From Coprinellus micaceus (taxonomy: Eukaryota > Basidiomycota > Agaricomycetes > Agaricales > Psathyrellaceae), in contig OX596335.1 in the NCBI GenBank assembly GCA_951394405.1, positions 1,364,001-1,428,000 of the forward strand: a stretch of DNA of 64,000 nt, written 5' to 3'. The translations under genes were made by a program, and so were the position numbers. Below the pieces are notes generated by a model. It worked only from the letters and a program-made list of their open reading frames with translations. It did not search any database and had not been told where the DNA came from. The stretch's first letter is position 1; the number at the start of each line of letters is the position of its first letter. Positions 23,003 to 33,300 of the stretch are shown here, piece after piece.

Positions 23003-23935
23003 TTAGAACTGCTCAGCGTACTCAGCAGCAGGAGGCTGAGCCTGGAATTCCTCGGCGGCGGGGGCAGGGACGGCGGCAACAACGGGCTCACGCTGCTCGG
23101 AGGAGGGCTCGGTGATAGCCTTGTCGGGCTGGGGCTCGAGGATGGTGACGGAGTCAGGAAGGGGCTTGGAGGGGCCAGTTTGGCCAGTGGGGTCGAAGCC
23201 CTTCATGCTAGATAAGAGTTTAATTGGAATTGAAAGTCAAGATCAAGGTCGATACTCACATCTTGACCTTGATACCGAGGACACCCTGGCGGAGGAGGAC
23301 GTGGCGGACGGCATAGTCAACAAAGTCGCGGGCGGGTTGACCGGAGTGGATCATGAAGCCGTCGGTGAACTTCATGGACTTGGCACGAGCGGCGCGGAGC
23401 TTGCCAGAGACGACAACCTCGCAACCCTTGGCGCCAGACTCCATGACGAAACGGAGGACACCATAGCAAGCACTAAATCACGAAGATTCCTATTTAGTTT
23501 CCCGGTACCGAGCGCAGAGTCATGATCTAACGCACCGACGGACGGCAAGACCACCGAGGAGCTTGTACCTCAAAGACTCGCACTGGGCGATGGCAGAGAG
23601 ACCACGGTGCTGAACCTTCTCGGCGTAGAGCTCGAGAGAGTTGTCGGGGAACTTGAAACGTTTTGAGACGAGGGCAGTGAGTTCACGAATGCGGCGGCCC
23701 TTCTCGCCGAGGACCTCCTGGGTGTGGGTAGCACGGATAATGATCTAAATTGCCATTTCAGCACCAGTTGTCGATTTCAGAGTTTTCGACGCACCTCAGT
23801 GCGGGCGTGGGTGACGCGGACGTCGCAGCCAGAGTAACCCTCCTCGGCAAGTTCGCGGGTGAAGAACTCGTTGAGTTCAGCACGGAAGACACCATCGGCG
23901 ACGAACTTTCGCTTCTTGCTGATTTGGCTGGCCAT
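23003..23935 (-). CDS. RPS3: 40S ribosomal protein S3 (uS3)
   Basis: This KH-domain protein sits at the mRNA entry channel of the small subunit. The start at 23933-23935 gives [20 protein letters not shown], the family N-terminus. Three introns were joined to give [37 protein letters not shown] (KH motif GEKGRR), [19 protein letters not shown] and [35 protein letters not shown] follows, and the last exon ends in AAEYAEQF. Length of about 250 residues is normal. A leader intron ends 9 nt before the start codon. Codon use is strongly biased to C-ending codons, as in the other translation genes here. Confidence 0.97.
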
Positions 23936-23944
23936 TTTTGAGGA

Positions 23945-23999
23945 CTACGGAACCTGGGTCAGCACGATGTCTATTCCAGTGTGCTCGATGTCTGCTCAC
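23945..23999 (-). other. Probable 5'UTR leader intron of RPS3
   Basis: A donor GTGAGC at 23999 and acceptor CCGTAG ending at 23945 (minus sense) enclose 55 nt, 9 nt from the ATG. Inferred from consensus. Confidence 0.55.
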
Positions 24000-24414
24000 C
24001 TTGCTGGGGACGTCTGCGACGATAGCGATGGAGATGCGCTCTGCACACACATGGTTCAATCTCCGCTCCTGCACAGTTCATCCGGCAATCACCGTGGCGG
24101 CACAGCCGGGCCGGAGTCCAGCGTATAAAAATGACTGTGGCGCGGTCACGGCTGTTCGTCGCGAACCCTCCAGGTTAGTCCCCTTCTGGTTCTTTGTGCT
24201 ATGAAGAGTGGTGTCGAACACCCTATTGGCACCTCTTAGTCGAACTGTGTCCCTCTCCTGAAAAGGAAGGCGATTCATTGACATGAATGACCGTCTGAGA
24301 TTTTCACTCTGCATCTGTTCTTCTCAACTCTTGCTAACCAACTCTCCTACAGATTTCGACCGTATCTTATCTATGTAGTCCCATGTATCCTTCAGTATGG
24401 CCCCTCAATTGACC
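24000..24414. other. Intergenic, RPS3 promoter region
   Basis: No gene seen between RPS3 and the thiolase, both leftward. Confidence 0.4.
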
Positions 24415-26029
24415 GCTTCGTTGACCACAATCGATGCTGCCCCCATTCCACTTCCGATGCACATGCTCGTCAGCAGAACCTGCTCGTTCCTCCTCCTCAA
24501 CTCCGCGAGCCCTGTGATGATTTGGCGGATACCAGCTAGACATACTTCAGCAAATCTTTCAACGGGGGCAAACGAAGGGACATACTCATGCCGACTGGGT
24601 GAGAGATGGCGATGGCGCCGCCGCTGGGGAAGCGGTCAGAACGTTGAGGAGCGACAAGGACGAGCGTGCTTACTTGGGGTTGACCTTTTCGATGGGAATC
24701 TGGAGTTCGTCAAGGCAGTAGATATACTGCGACGCGAACGCCTCGTTGATCTGGGCAGCGGTGAGCACCACCTCATGTCCCAGCAAGGCCTAACCCACCT
24801 CGTAGATATCCACGTCCTTCTTGCACAACCCATACTGCTTCAGCAGTTTGGGGATGGCAAATGCGGGAGAGATACCCATGTACCTCGGCTCGACGCCAAC
24901 TACGGTGCTACCGACCCATTTACCGATGATAGGCATTCCTTCCTTCTCTGCATTTTCCCGAGTCGTGAGGATACACAATCCCGCGCCGTCGCCAATTCCA
25001 CTGGCGTTGCCGGCAGTGGTCGTAGAAGGTGCCCACTGAGGGAAGGCGGGCTTCAGGCTGCGCAGCTTCTCGAGGGTTACTCCGGGGCGGATGGTGTCGT
25101 CGGTGGTCACAATCTTTCCTCGGAGCTCGACGGGGATGATCTCTTCGGTGAAGATGCCCTTGGACAATGCCTGCAGTGACAAGGTTAAGTTGCACTTTTC
25201 AACACCAAGGCGTAGACTGACTTCGCTAGCTCGGGAATGGGAGAGGAAGGCGATCTCGTCTTGTCGCTCTCTCGACACGTTGTAGTTGTCTGCTACCCTT
25301 TCGGACGTCCATCCCATGGGCTGAGGAAGTCAGTCTCGTCGGCGCTCGTACTGTATGGCTGCAATTGCTCTCACTTGAATGCAGTCGTTTGCATAAGGAT
25401 GCTCTTCTATATGCGGTACAACTTCAGGCGTTGGTCGTGCACTGGGTCATGTGTAGGGCACCGTCAACGAATAAAAGCGAACGGAAGGATCTTCGTCAAT
25501 GCGTACTTGTTGCTCATGCTCTCAGCTGCCGCAGCAACCCCTATCAGAGCCTCCCCGGCCTTGATGTGGTGCGCGATGTTGCGAACAGCCATCAGTCCGG
25601 AAGAGCACAACCTATTCACCGTCGAGATAGGTACTTCTGGAGGGATCCCCGCTGCGAGTGCGGCTGCTCGAGACATGTAGAGGGGAGAAGGGGGATGGCA
25701 TGTCCCTAGAATAACCGGAACTCAAGGCATGCCGTTTCCTGCAATATGGAGAAGAACCCACCAACACAAATATCGTCAATCTTGCTGGGGTCGACCTTGG
25801 ACTCTGCCAACGCCGCCTTGAGCAGCGCATGGAGCAGCTCGTCGACGGGGATGTCCTTGAACTGGCCCTTGAATGCACGGCCAATTGCGGTCCTTCTGGC
25901 ATACGTTATAACCACATCGTCTGGATTCTTCTGAAGGATCTCTGAGAGGCCCTGGGGCCGTACAGAGGTCGCATGGCGTCTGAAGAGGGGGCTGGCTCGG
26001 GCCAGTCGCGAGGTAGACCTGAGGAACAT
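24415..26029 (-). CDS. 3-ketoacyl-CoA thiolase (ACAA1/POT1-like)
   Basis: This enzyme catalyses the last step of beta-oxidation, splitting 3-ketoacyl-CoA with CoA. The start at 26029 gives MFLRSTSRLARASPLFRRHA, Arg-rich and without acidic residues. The core begins VVITYARRTAIGR. Joins across seven or so introns give GTCHPPSPLYMSRAAALAAG, STVNRLCSSGLMAV with the catalytic Cys, NDCIQPMGWTSERVAD, TTAGNASGIGDGAGL, YEINEAFASQ, GGAIAISHPVGM with the catalytic His, and SMCIGSGMGAASIVV with the second Cys, ending in NEAVN. The His motif reads SHPVG where GHPLG is usual. Sequence type is peroxisomal (ACAA1-like), but the N-terminus looks like a mitochondrial presequence and no PTS2 is visible, so location is uncertain. 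Confidence 0.92.
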
Positions 26030-26472
26030 GATGGAGGACGGTCAAGAACCAGAACGTGGGGCAGTTTGTTTAAGGGTGCGTCCATCGGATGCCTTTGGAG
26101 TACTCAAGGTCCGGACGGGGCGATTAGCTCGCTCACATGAGCAGATGGCGTAACGCGGATGTCGGGCACCTTCGTACGCTGCTGTAAGAAGTAGGAAATT
26201 CCCGTCCGACAGGGTCGCGCCTGAGAAGATCTGTACGAAATGGACCAAATCGGTAGGAATTATAGGTTGCAAATAATGACAGGTCTCAGTTACATTCCAA
26301 GGCCAAGGTATGTAAGCAGCGGAGAGAGGAAGCTGCGGGTGTCGGACGGCGTGTATAGCGATTTGAAGGGGCGAGGGTGCACAGGGATGGCTCTGGGTTC
26401 ATGTCAGGGAACATCAAGTTGCAGGGTCGTGTCATCGGCGTACCAGGCGGTGTTTCCTAAATTTATGCTCCT
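26030..26472. other. Intergenic, thiolase promoter region
   Basis: No gene recognised. It also holds the 3' flank of MRPL32. Confidence 0.4.
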
Positions 26473-26893
26473 CTAAAGCTCCTCTACCCGCTTTTCGGCC
26501 TTCCAATTGCGCGTAATCTGGCTGTAACATGTCCGGCAGTAGTGGTGGGCGAGTTTTGGTGAGCCGCATCCCGGACACGCGACAAGGTCTATGGGGGAAA
26601 GCCCATAAGTCATTGGCGCCAGCAGTCCGACGACTGCACGCACTCTGTTTATCTTTCAAACCCTTATTCGCGCTCCTCATAGCCTTCCGTGAGTGCGAAA
26701 CCTTCTTCTTGGGGACAGCCAGGACAATGGAAGGGAAGAGCTCTAGTAGTGACCCAAGTGACCAGTTCGAGACACGGGGAAGGGCGGGGGCGGCGAGAGA
26801 GAGGGCTGCGGCTGGGAGGAGGGTTCTAAGGAAGGGAGCGGCGAACGACGTCCATGACAGCGACGAGCGTAGAGAATGGAGAGCCAGAGCCAT
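26473..26893 (-). CDS. MRPL32: Mitochondrial ribosomal protein bL32m
   Basis: This is a subunit of the mitochondrial large ribosomal subunit whose precursor is matured by the m-AAA protease in yeast. The start at 26893 gives MALALHSLRSSLSWTSFAAP, an import sequence. The mature start is VPKKKVSHSRKAMRSANKGLKDK, the bL32 hallmark. One intron then joins in frame to NLVACPGCGSPKLAHHYCRTCY, with four cysteines in two C-x-x-C pairs that bind zinc, and the protein ends in EKRVEEL. The unspliced frame runs through the intron and gives a misleading longer ORF. The gene is divergent from NDUFA5 with 126 bp between start codons. Confidence 0.95.
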
Positions 26894-27019
26894 GGCGGTA
26901 GCGTGTAGCAGAGGAGCGTAGGCGCCGCCACCTCCTTCCCGAATAATTTTCATACTCCGACGCGCGATGTCGGCAGCACTGTCGGGTTCGTGCTCATCAC
27001 CTCCTGCACCTCCTCCACA
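26894..27019. promoter_or_regulatory. Bidirectional promoter of MRPL32 and NDUFA5
   Basis: Only 126 bp separate the two start codons, and both products are nucleus-encoded mitochondrial proteins. No TATA box was seen. Shared control is an inference from layout. Confidence 0.6.
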
Positions 27020-27474
27020 ATGTTCCGCCTCACCCGCCCCCTCTTCAACGTCGCCAAGCGCACCACTGGCATTACCGGGCTTAAGGTCCACACCAACCCC
27101 CTCCCCGAACTCGTCAAGACCTACCAGGAGACCCTCTCCGTCCTCCAGAACATCCCCGAAACATCCGTATACCGCCAGGGTGTCGAGGCCCTCGTACGGC
27201 ACAAACTTTTCATTGTGGAGAGCGCGAACGGGGACCTTCTTGCTGCTGAGGAGAAGTTGGCGGACGGTCAGATTGAAGAGGCATTGGACGTTGCATCGGA
27301 CGAGCTATCGCTTGCTGCCAAGATGGTTGAGTGGAAATCGTACGTGCCTGCCCAGTTAATTCTACATCCCTTCACTCACAATGCCACAGTTGGGAACCCC
27401 TGGAGGAGAAGCCCGAGCCTGGCCAGTGGGAGTACCCCGGCGTGGTAGAAACAACCGCCGCGTCGTCATCATAG
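27020..27474 (+). CDS. NADH dehydrogenase complex I subunit NDUFA5 (B13)
   Basis: This is an accessory subunit of respiratory complex I on the matrix side. The start at 27020 gives MFRLTRPLFNVAKRTTGITG, an import-like N-terminus. The body has LKVHTNPLPELVKTYQETL, LQNIPETSVYRQGVEALV and VRHKLFIVESANGDLLAAE, all conserved in NDUFA5. One intron at about 27340-27390 joins EWKSWEPLEEKPEPGQWEYP and the end GVVETTAASSS. Length (about 130 residues) is normal and the frame is intact. The gene is head to head with MRPL32. Confidence 0.94.
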
Positions 27475-28290
27475 ACGATTTGATTGGACAGCCAGAGGAG
27501 GATTTCGGACGACCCGTGTTTTAGCGAGAGAGCACTCATTATACGCCATTTTCGAGGAAAGAGTGGAACCTGGGACGGAACCTCGTCAACATCTGGTGGC
27601 ATACCGACTCTGTCAAGTCGAGCGTACCAGAAGTGAGTATGACCCCTAGCAAGGGACACTGCTCGAGGATATTCGGAAACCGTTCCTACAACTTTGGACC
27701 GACACGAAGGAGTCTCTCACCTCCTTCAGGCTACCAAGGGTGATCTCCTCGTAGCGGAGGGTTGGCCGAGTGCTGGGGATCAGACTCGGGCCTTTCGATG
27801 GAAGCACCCACAAGGACCAACAGGTGTTCATCCGAAGCGCCTCAGCGGTCTATCTGGGCGAAGTGAGGGAACCAGGGCTTCGCTGTAAGCTCTTCTCATC
27901 GGCATACGTAGCCCCGCGAGCTTTCCTTCGTGGTTAGGTGGCAGGGTGCGGGTTTGGCTGCTTGGCTGAGTGACCGACCTCTGACACCTTGTTCTCCCAA
28001 CAGAAGGGGATGTCGAGGAAGGGCGAATCCTTGTTCATGAGAGAATATATTGAAAACCAGTACTCCAGAGTCCCAGGGGGAGTGGCTACTGGGTGGGCAT
28101 GTCAAGCACTCCAGGGTGTCCTGTTTCATGAACAGGGACCACTGACATTATGTGCTGCGAGTTGCTAAAGTCAAGTTGGAACTGAGCTCGGTTTCCTGAG
28201 CAGACTCCAGAGGTAACACATAGTTACAACAGACTAGGTACTATCCGATATCGGTTTGGACGAAAATGTAGTTCGAACGGACAAAAAGTT
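27475..28290 (+). other. Coding-like stretch of unknown origin
   Basis: No gene model could be built, yet pieces look protein-like in the plus sense: KEWNLGRNLVNIWWHTDSV near 27550-27625, LLEDIRKPFLQLWTDTKESL near 27655-27720, DGSTHKDQQVFIRSASAVYL near 27800-27860 and EYIENQYSRVPGGVATGWAC near 28040-28100. Frames are broken between them and no consistent splice set was found. It may be a decayed gene or a real gene with unrecognised exons. Confidence 0.3.
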
Positions 28291-28383
28291 CGCTGGAAGC
28301 AGGATTTGAACCTACGCGGTGAAACACCAAGTGATGAGTTTGAAAGTTCAAATCACTCGCCTTAACGACTCGGCCATTCCAGC
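28291..28383 (-). tRNA. tRNA-Ser(UGA) with an 11 nt intron
   Basis: The minus strand folds as a class II tRNA: acceptor GCTGGAA with TTCCAGC, discriminator G (typical for Ser), D arm GCCGAGT and TTAAGGC, anticodon stem AGTGA with TCACT, variable arm TGGTG-TTT-CACCG, and T arm GTAGG-TTCAAAT-CCTGC. The anticodon TGA is at 28350-28348. The intron (28346-28336) follows base 37 and its TTCAAA pairs with TTTGAA of the anticodon loop. A T-run just past the 3' end is a Pol III terminator. Confidence 0.92.
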
Positions 28384-28559
28384 TTGAAGTCTACGCGGTG
28401 CCAGAGCGTGTCGATGCACCCGCGCATCAGGCCCGCGACCACAAAGCGCGAATCACCCTTCAAGTCAGGCGCCCCAACTACTTTTTGTTCCTCAACGTCC
28501 ACAAGGGTCTTCCCCTCCTCCCCGTCCTCTACCCCTGAAGGTCCACCGCCTACATTATT

Positions 28560-29355
28560 ATGGACTCGTTAATTCCCTTTACCACATCGGGGGCGTTGGT
28601 TGATTGTGTGGACAGTACGTCTACTTCAAAAGCCAGCTATTATCCGAACGACCACCTGAGCTTCCAGCTTGCCGCTCTCCCATTCACCGCATTCCCCCCT
28701 CGTTCTACTTCCTTCGAACCTTCACCAAACCCCCGTGTCGTGGAATGGTTTGGGATGTGCCTAACGAACTCGATCCAACCACATTTCGATTTACCCACCT
28801 CAACGTTGGATTCTGAATACGAATGACACCCTCGGCCATCTACCCCTTCGCCTACGACCCTCCATATCGTCGTCGCTAGGAAAGATGCTCGTCATCCTTC
28901 GCGATGGTAGGAAACTACACGGAGTCTTGCGTTCGTACGACCAATTTGGTGAGTCTATCCTTGGTCTCTCGCACGAGCGCTAATCACCAACATTCAAACT
29001 ACCCACCCAGCCAACCTCGTCCTGGAGAACTGCTACGAACGGATATACCACCAAAATCTCTTTGCAGAGCGTAACCACGGGCTCTTCCTAATCCGAGGTG
29101 AAAACGTCGTGCTCATGGGTGAAATCGTGAGCCCCTTCCCTCTTCCCATCTCCAATTCATCCACCAACGCCCCTCGTTCAATAGGATCTCGACAAAGAAG
29201 ACGACGTCCCCCTCAAACAAGTCGAGTACCACCTCCTCGAACCCTACCACCTCAAGGAGCTCGACGACAAGAAGATTCGGGAAGAGGCCAAAGCACATAC
29301 CCTGCTTCATACTAAAGGATTCTCCAAGGAGGGTGGGGAAGGCGATGGCTATTAA
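28560..29355 (+). CDS. LSM1: Sm-like protein LSm1
   Basis: LSm1 is the defining subunit of the cytoplasmic Lsm1-7 ring, which binds 3' ends of deadenylated mRNA and promotes decapping with Pat1. The start at 28560 gives MDSLIPFTTSGALVDCVD. Joining three introns yields RKMLVILRDGRKLHGVLRS, YDQFANLVLENCYERIYH (Sm1 motif), LFLIRGENVVLMGEIDLD (Sm2 motif with RGENVV) and a C-terminal helix region ending in GGEGDGY. Length (about 136 residues) fits. A tRNA gene lies 176 bp upstream on the other strand. Confidence 0.94.
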
Positions 29356-30365
29356 GCTACGCCGACAGACTTAGATTGAAGTTTTACTCACTTCGACGTG
29401 CAGTTGCCTTGGATAGGCACGCACCATACACACCCCATGACTTATCTCCTCCATCATGGAGCCACTTGATTAGATCGTCGGGGTCCCAGCACCCACTTGT
29501 ACCAATCTCGCCTTACGAGGCTGCCCCGAACCCTCCTTCCAGGACACTCGTTCTTGTTTTCTCTCCCTCACCACTCTTGGGCTCTATAGTCACCCACCAC
29601 CTCCATGTACTCACTCCTAGCACGGGAGACAGCTTCACGACGAAATACCACATCGTTATCATGGGAGTCGCTATCCAAAGGCCTAATTAGTGATAACTTT
29701 ACTCTGCAATTATGGTAGTAGAGATTGAAGGTGACTTGTCGTGAACATCAAGGAAACCAAAACCTAAATAGCTACAAACTTGAGGCGAAGGAGAGTCGCG
29801 TGCAGTGATGGGCGAGGCCGAAACGTTGAGGGGTTAGAGAAGCTTGAAGTAAAGTGACGATAAAACCGAGGCGTTGAAGCTGAAGCTCAGACAGGAAGTC
29901 GATCAATCAATGCAGTGACTATAATCATGAAGGTCAAAAAGAGGCTATAGACATGGTACGGAAGATGCTCAAGACAAGACGGGTAGGCATGGTGCATAAC
30001 AGACGTCGTTGAAGAAATCATATTGAGTGGTGAAGACGAAGAAGACGAAACGAAGCCAAGGCGTAGTGTCGTAAGAGTGGAAAGGGAATCATCGCTCCAG
30101 AGGGAAACAAGTCCAAGAGCTGATCGAAAAAGAGAGGAGACAAGGAAATCGAAGATCGAAGGAACATGGATACACAGGGGTGTCAAGAAGGGCGAATCCA
30201 GAGTAAAAATACATGTTCAGAAGGACTGCTTGTCGTCGGTAAAAGGAGATGATAGACTGAGGAGGGAAAATGATAAGAGGAAGTCATTAAATGGAACAGA
30301 GGTGAGAGGATGATGTGCAGTAACAAGCGAATCGAAACGAGAATGTAAGAGTTTAACCATCGTGA
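29356..30365. other. Convergent intergenic region
   Basis: About 1 kb between the 3' ends of LSM1 and the PHD gene. Purine-rich on the plus strand from about 30020 to 30310. No gene recognised. Confidence 0.4.
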
Positions 30366-33300
30366 TCAAGAGGAGGGAGCCTTGCGTTTCTTGCCCTTTT
30401 TCAGAGCATCACCGCCAGCGCTAGCTTTGCTCTTGTGTCCATGGCCATTGGACATCTTCGCGTTGGGCACGAGTGCGCCACCCTTTACGACGCCATTCTT
30501 CTCATGATGAGTAGAAGCAGCACCAGCGGCACCGGCGCCGTGTTTCTTCAAGGGAGGGTTGGCCAAGTCCTCCATCTGCTTTCGAATATGGGAATCCCGA
30601 GCGTTCAACTTCTGGAGCGCCTCCTCTTTCTTCTCCTTCTCCTTGCAGATGTCTTTGAAGCGCGTGGTTTGCCATCTAATCGGCGCAGATCGTTAGACAT
30701 GGACGCCCTGAAAATAAACGCAGAGAACGTACCCCATGTGTCGGGAGCAACCCGTGTCCTCAGAACACCACCAATCGGCGTCCCCGTTATCGCTCTGCCC
30801 ATCCACGTCCATGTCCCTATCATCATAGCTCTCCAGAACGGACTGACCATTCTCTGCCCACTCCTCATCCTCGAAGCACAATCGCTGGTCCCATCCGCAC
30901 TGCCTAACGTTTTCTGCGCGGTCACCCGCCATCTCCAAGAGCTTCTCCCTCATCGCAAGAACCTCCATCCCCTTCTTCAACTCGTTCGACATCTGCGAAA
31001 TCTGTTCAAGGAGCTTGGTCAGCCTCTCCTTCTCGCGAATACCCTTGCTCTTAGCAGGCTTCGAAGGCTTGAGATGACCGTCCCTCGGCTCGCCTCTGCA
31101 ACTGTTGGCATCATCGTCCTCAATACGAACGACAACACCATCCCTCCTATCCGCGCCCTTGACGCTGTCCCAGAGCTTCTCCTTCTTGCCACCCTTCTTC
31201 GCCCAGGTGTCGATACGCGACTGCATGTACTTGACACCGCACTCCTCTGAGCAGTACTTGGAAAAGGCGCCTCGGGCAGGCTTGTGGCATGCGCGAGGGG
31301 AATCGGGATCAGGACATTTCTGACCCCAGAGGCAGCGTTGCTTGTACGTTGTTTTGAGATCCAAGTGGGAGTTCTCTGATGTCGAAGAACGTATTAGTGA
31401 GAGCAGGGATCGAGCAAAGGAGTGTACGCACTGGTTATACAAGGTGGGCAGAAGAACTGGTCCACAAGATCAGCGGCGCCCTCCTCCATCCCAACACACG
31501 GGAGGTGGTACCACTCATCGCACCTATAGCGTTCGTCAGTCAGATGGATCAGTGAATAGCGGGGGTAGATACGCACCGGTCGCAAGCAATCATACAACGC
31601 CCTTCGTCATACTTCGTCTTGCACACGCAGTAGAGGCGATCATCCTCATTGGCGGCGTCAGATTCTTCCTCTTCCTCCTGCTTCTCGGCCTTGCTCCTAT
31701 CATAAGACACGCTGCTGGCACGAGTTAGGGCGCCATCGTCTTCGAGGGTAGGCATCACGCTGGTGGATCTGGATCGTGAAGCGGAGACGGATGCGTGTTT
31801 CCGAGATCCTGAAGTGGCGGCATTGGCTGGCTTGGTGGCTGCGGGTGGCTTCGATGACGATGCTGTACTGGACGCGGCGGTGGCAAGAGCGGGGGCCAGA
31901 GACTCCGCTTTGGTTGTCCCAGTGGCTGTTGACGCCTTCTTCTTGGTGGCCTTGGGGCGAGGTTTTGTCTGAGCAGAATCTTGAGAAGCATCCAGCGTTG
32001 TCGAAAGTGCGCCTTTCGAGTCAGCGACGGTTGCTTTGGCTTTCGGTTTCTGTTGCAAGGTCAGTTCAAGATACCGCGGAAGGCACAGCATGGCAACACA
32101 CCTTTGTTCCTGGGGCATCCTTCTTCTTCTTCGACGCTGCTGTCATGGACGCAGGTACCATAGCCTCTGCTCCTTCTTGCCTCTTTCCCTCATGATCCTT
32201 CTCCTTCTTCCCGACGACTGGTGGAGGTGGCATAGAGCCCCGATCCGACTTGGGCTTCGAGGCCTCGGGCCGCGCGACGGGCGTCAACAACGAAGAGATG
32301 GGGGAAGTTGCCGAGGTGGAGGAGGTGGCCCCGGATGTCTTTACCGAGGGAGGAGCTTGCTTGATAACCCGAGGGGCTGGATGGGCAAAGGAAGTGGGGA
32401 CTGAAGCGGAGGAGCCGGACGCTCGTCTCGCAGAAGATGATGACGCATGGGCAGGAGGCTTGTCGTCGATGAGGCTGAGCAACTCATCATCAACATCTGC
32501 CGCGAGAGGCATGCTCTGGTCCTTGACTTCGTGTTCGCGGTGGTTGGGCTTGGGTACCTGATCCTCTCCTTCCAACGTCTCCGCGACCAGCTCTGCCACG
32601 ACAGAGTCGACATCCATAGCCTCTTCCTTGGGTGAAGTCTCGGCTTCCTCCTCAACCTCCGCCAGTAGCTCTTCCAGCTCTTGTTCGAGCGCATTGTCCG
32701 CGTCCTCATCCTGAATGACGGGGGATGGTGACTGCTTCTTCACCTGAACCACGGGCGAGGTGGTTCGGCGTTGAGTTGGGACGGAAGGGGATCGCGCGTG
32801 CTGGACAGGTGGATGACGGGAGTGATGGTCCCTCTTGGCGGGCGGGGAAGCCTGGTCAATTTGTTCCAGGAACCAATCATGGGCGTCGCCTTGCTGCTGT
32901 TGGGGAGACTGGTGAGGACGCTCCTTTGGCGGTCGAGAAGGGGGAGGGGGCGGTGGAGCGGAGTGAGAAGCACTCGCAATGGGGGGCGGCATGGTCTTCG
33001 GAGGGTCCATCAACATTGGGGAAGGCAACTCTTCCATCTTCTGGTGTCGCACATGCTCCTCCTTGACAACAGGCTTCTTGGCTGGCAGCGTGGTCGAGGG
33101 TGGTGGTGGCGGCGGCGGCGGCAGATGGGAGGTAGTCACAGCCGGCGTCAGTGATGTTGAAGACGAAGATGAGGCCGAAATGGAGGGCGCGATGGTGTGA
33201 AGGGAAGTGGCATGTTCCTCCGACTTGCGGGCAGCTTTGGCGCGGCCAGCTTGACTGCCTGGGGGCGAGCGGCGGCCAAGAGGGCTGAGAATGCGATGGT

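Noticed and set aside
26432..27202. Continuous minus-strand ORF of 256 residues
   Set aside because: It runs through the intron of MRPL32 and antisense to NDUFA5; the spliced models on each strand explain it.
30435..31250. Plus-strand ORF of 271 residues
   Set aside because: Antisense to the Spp1-like C-terminal cysteine region.
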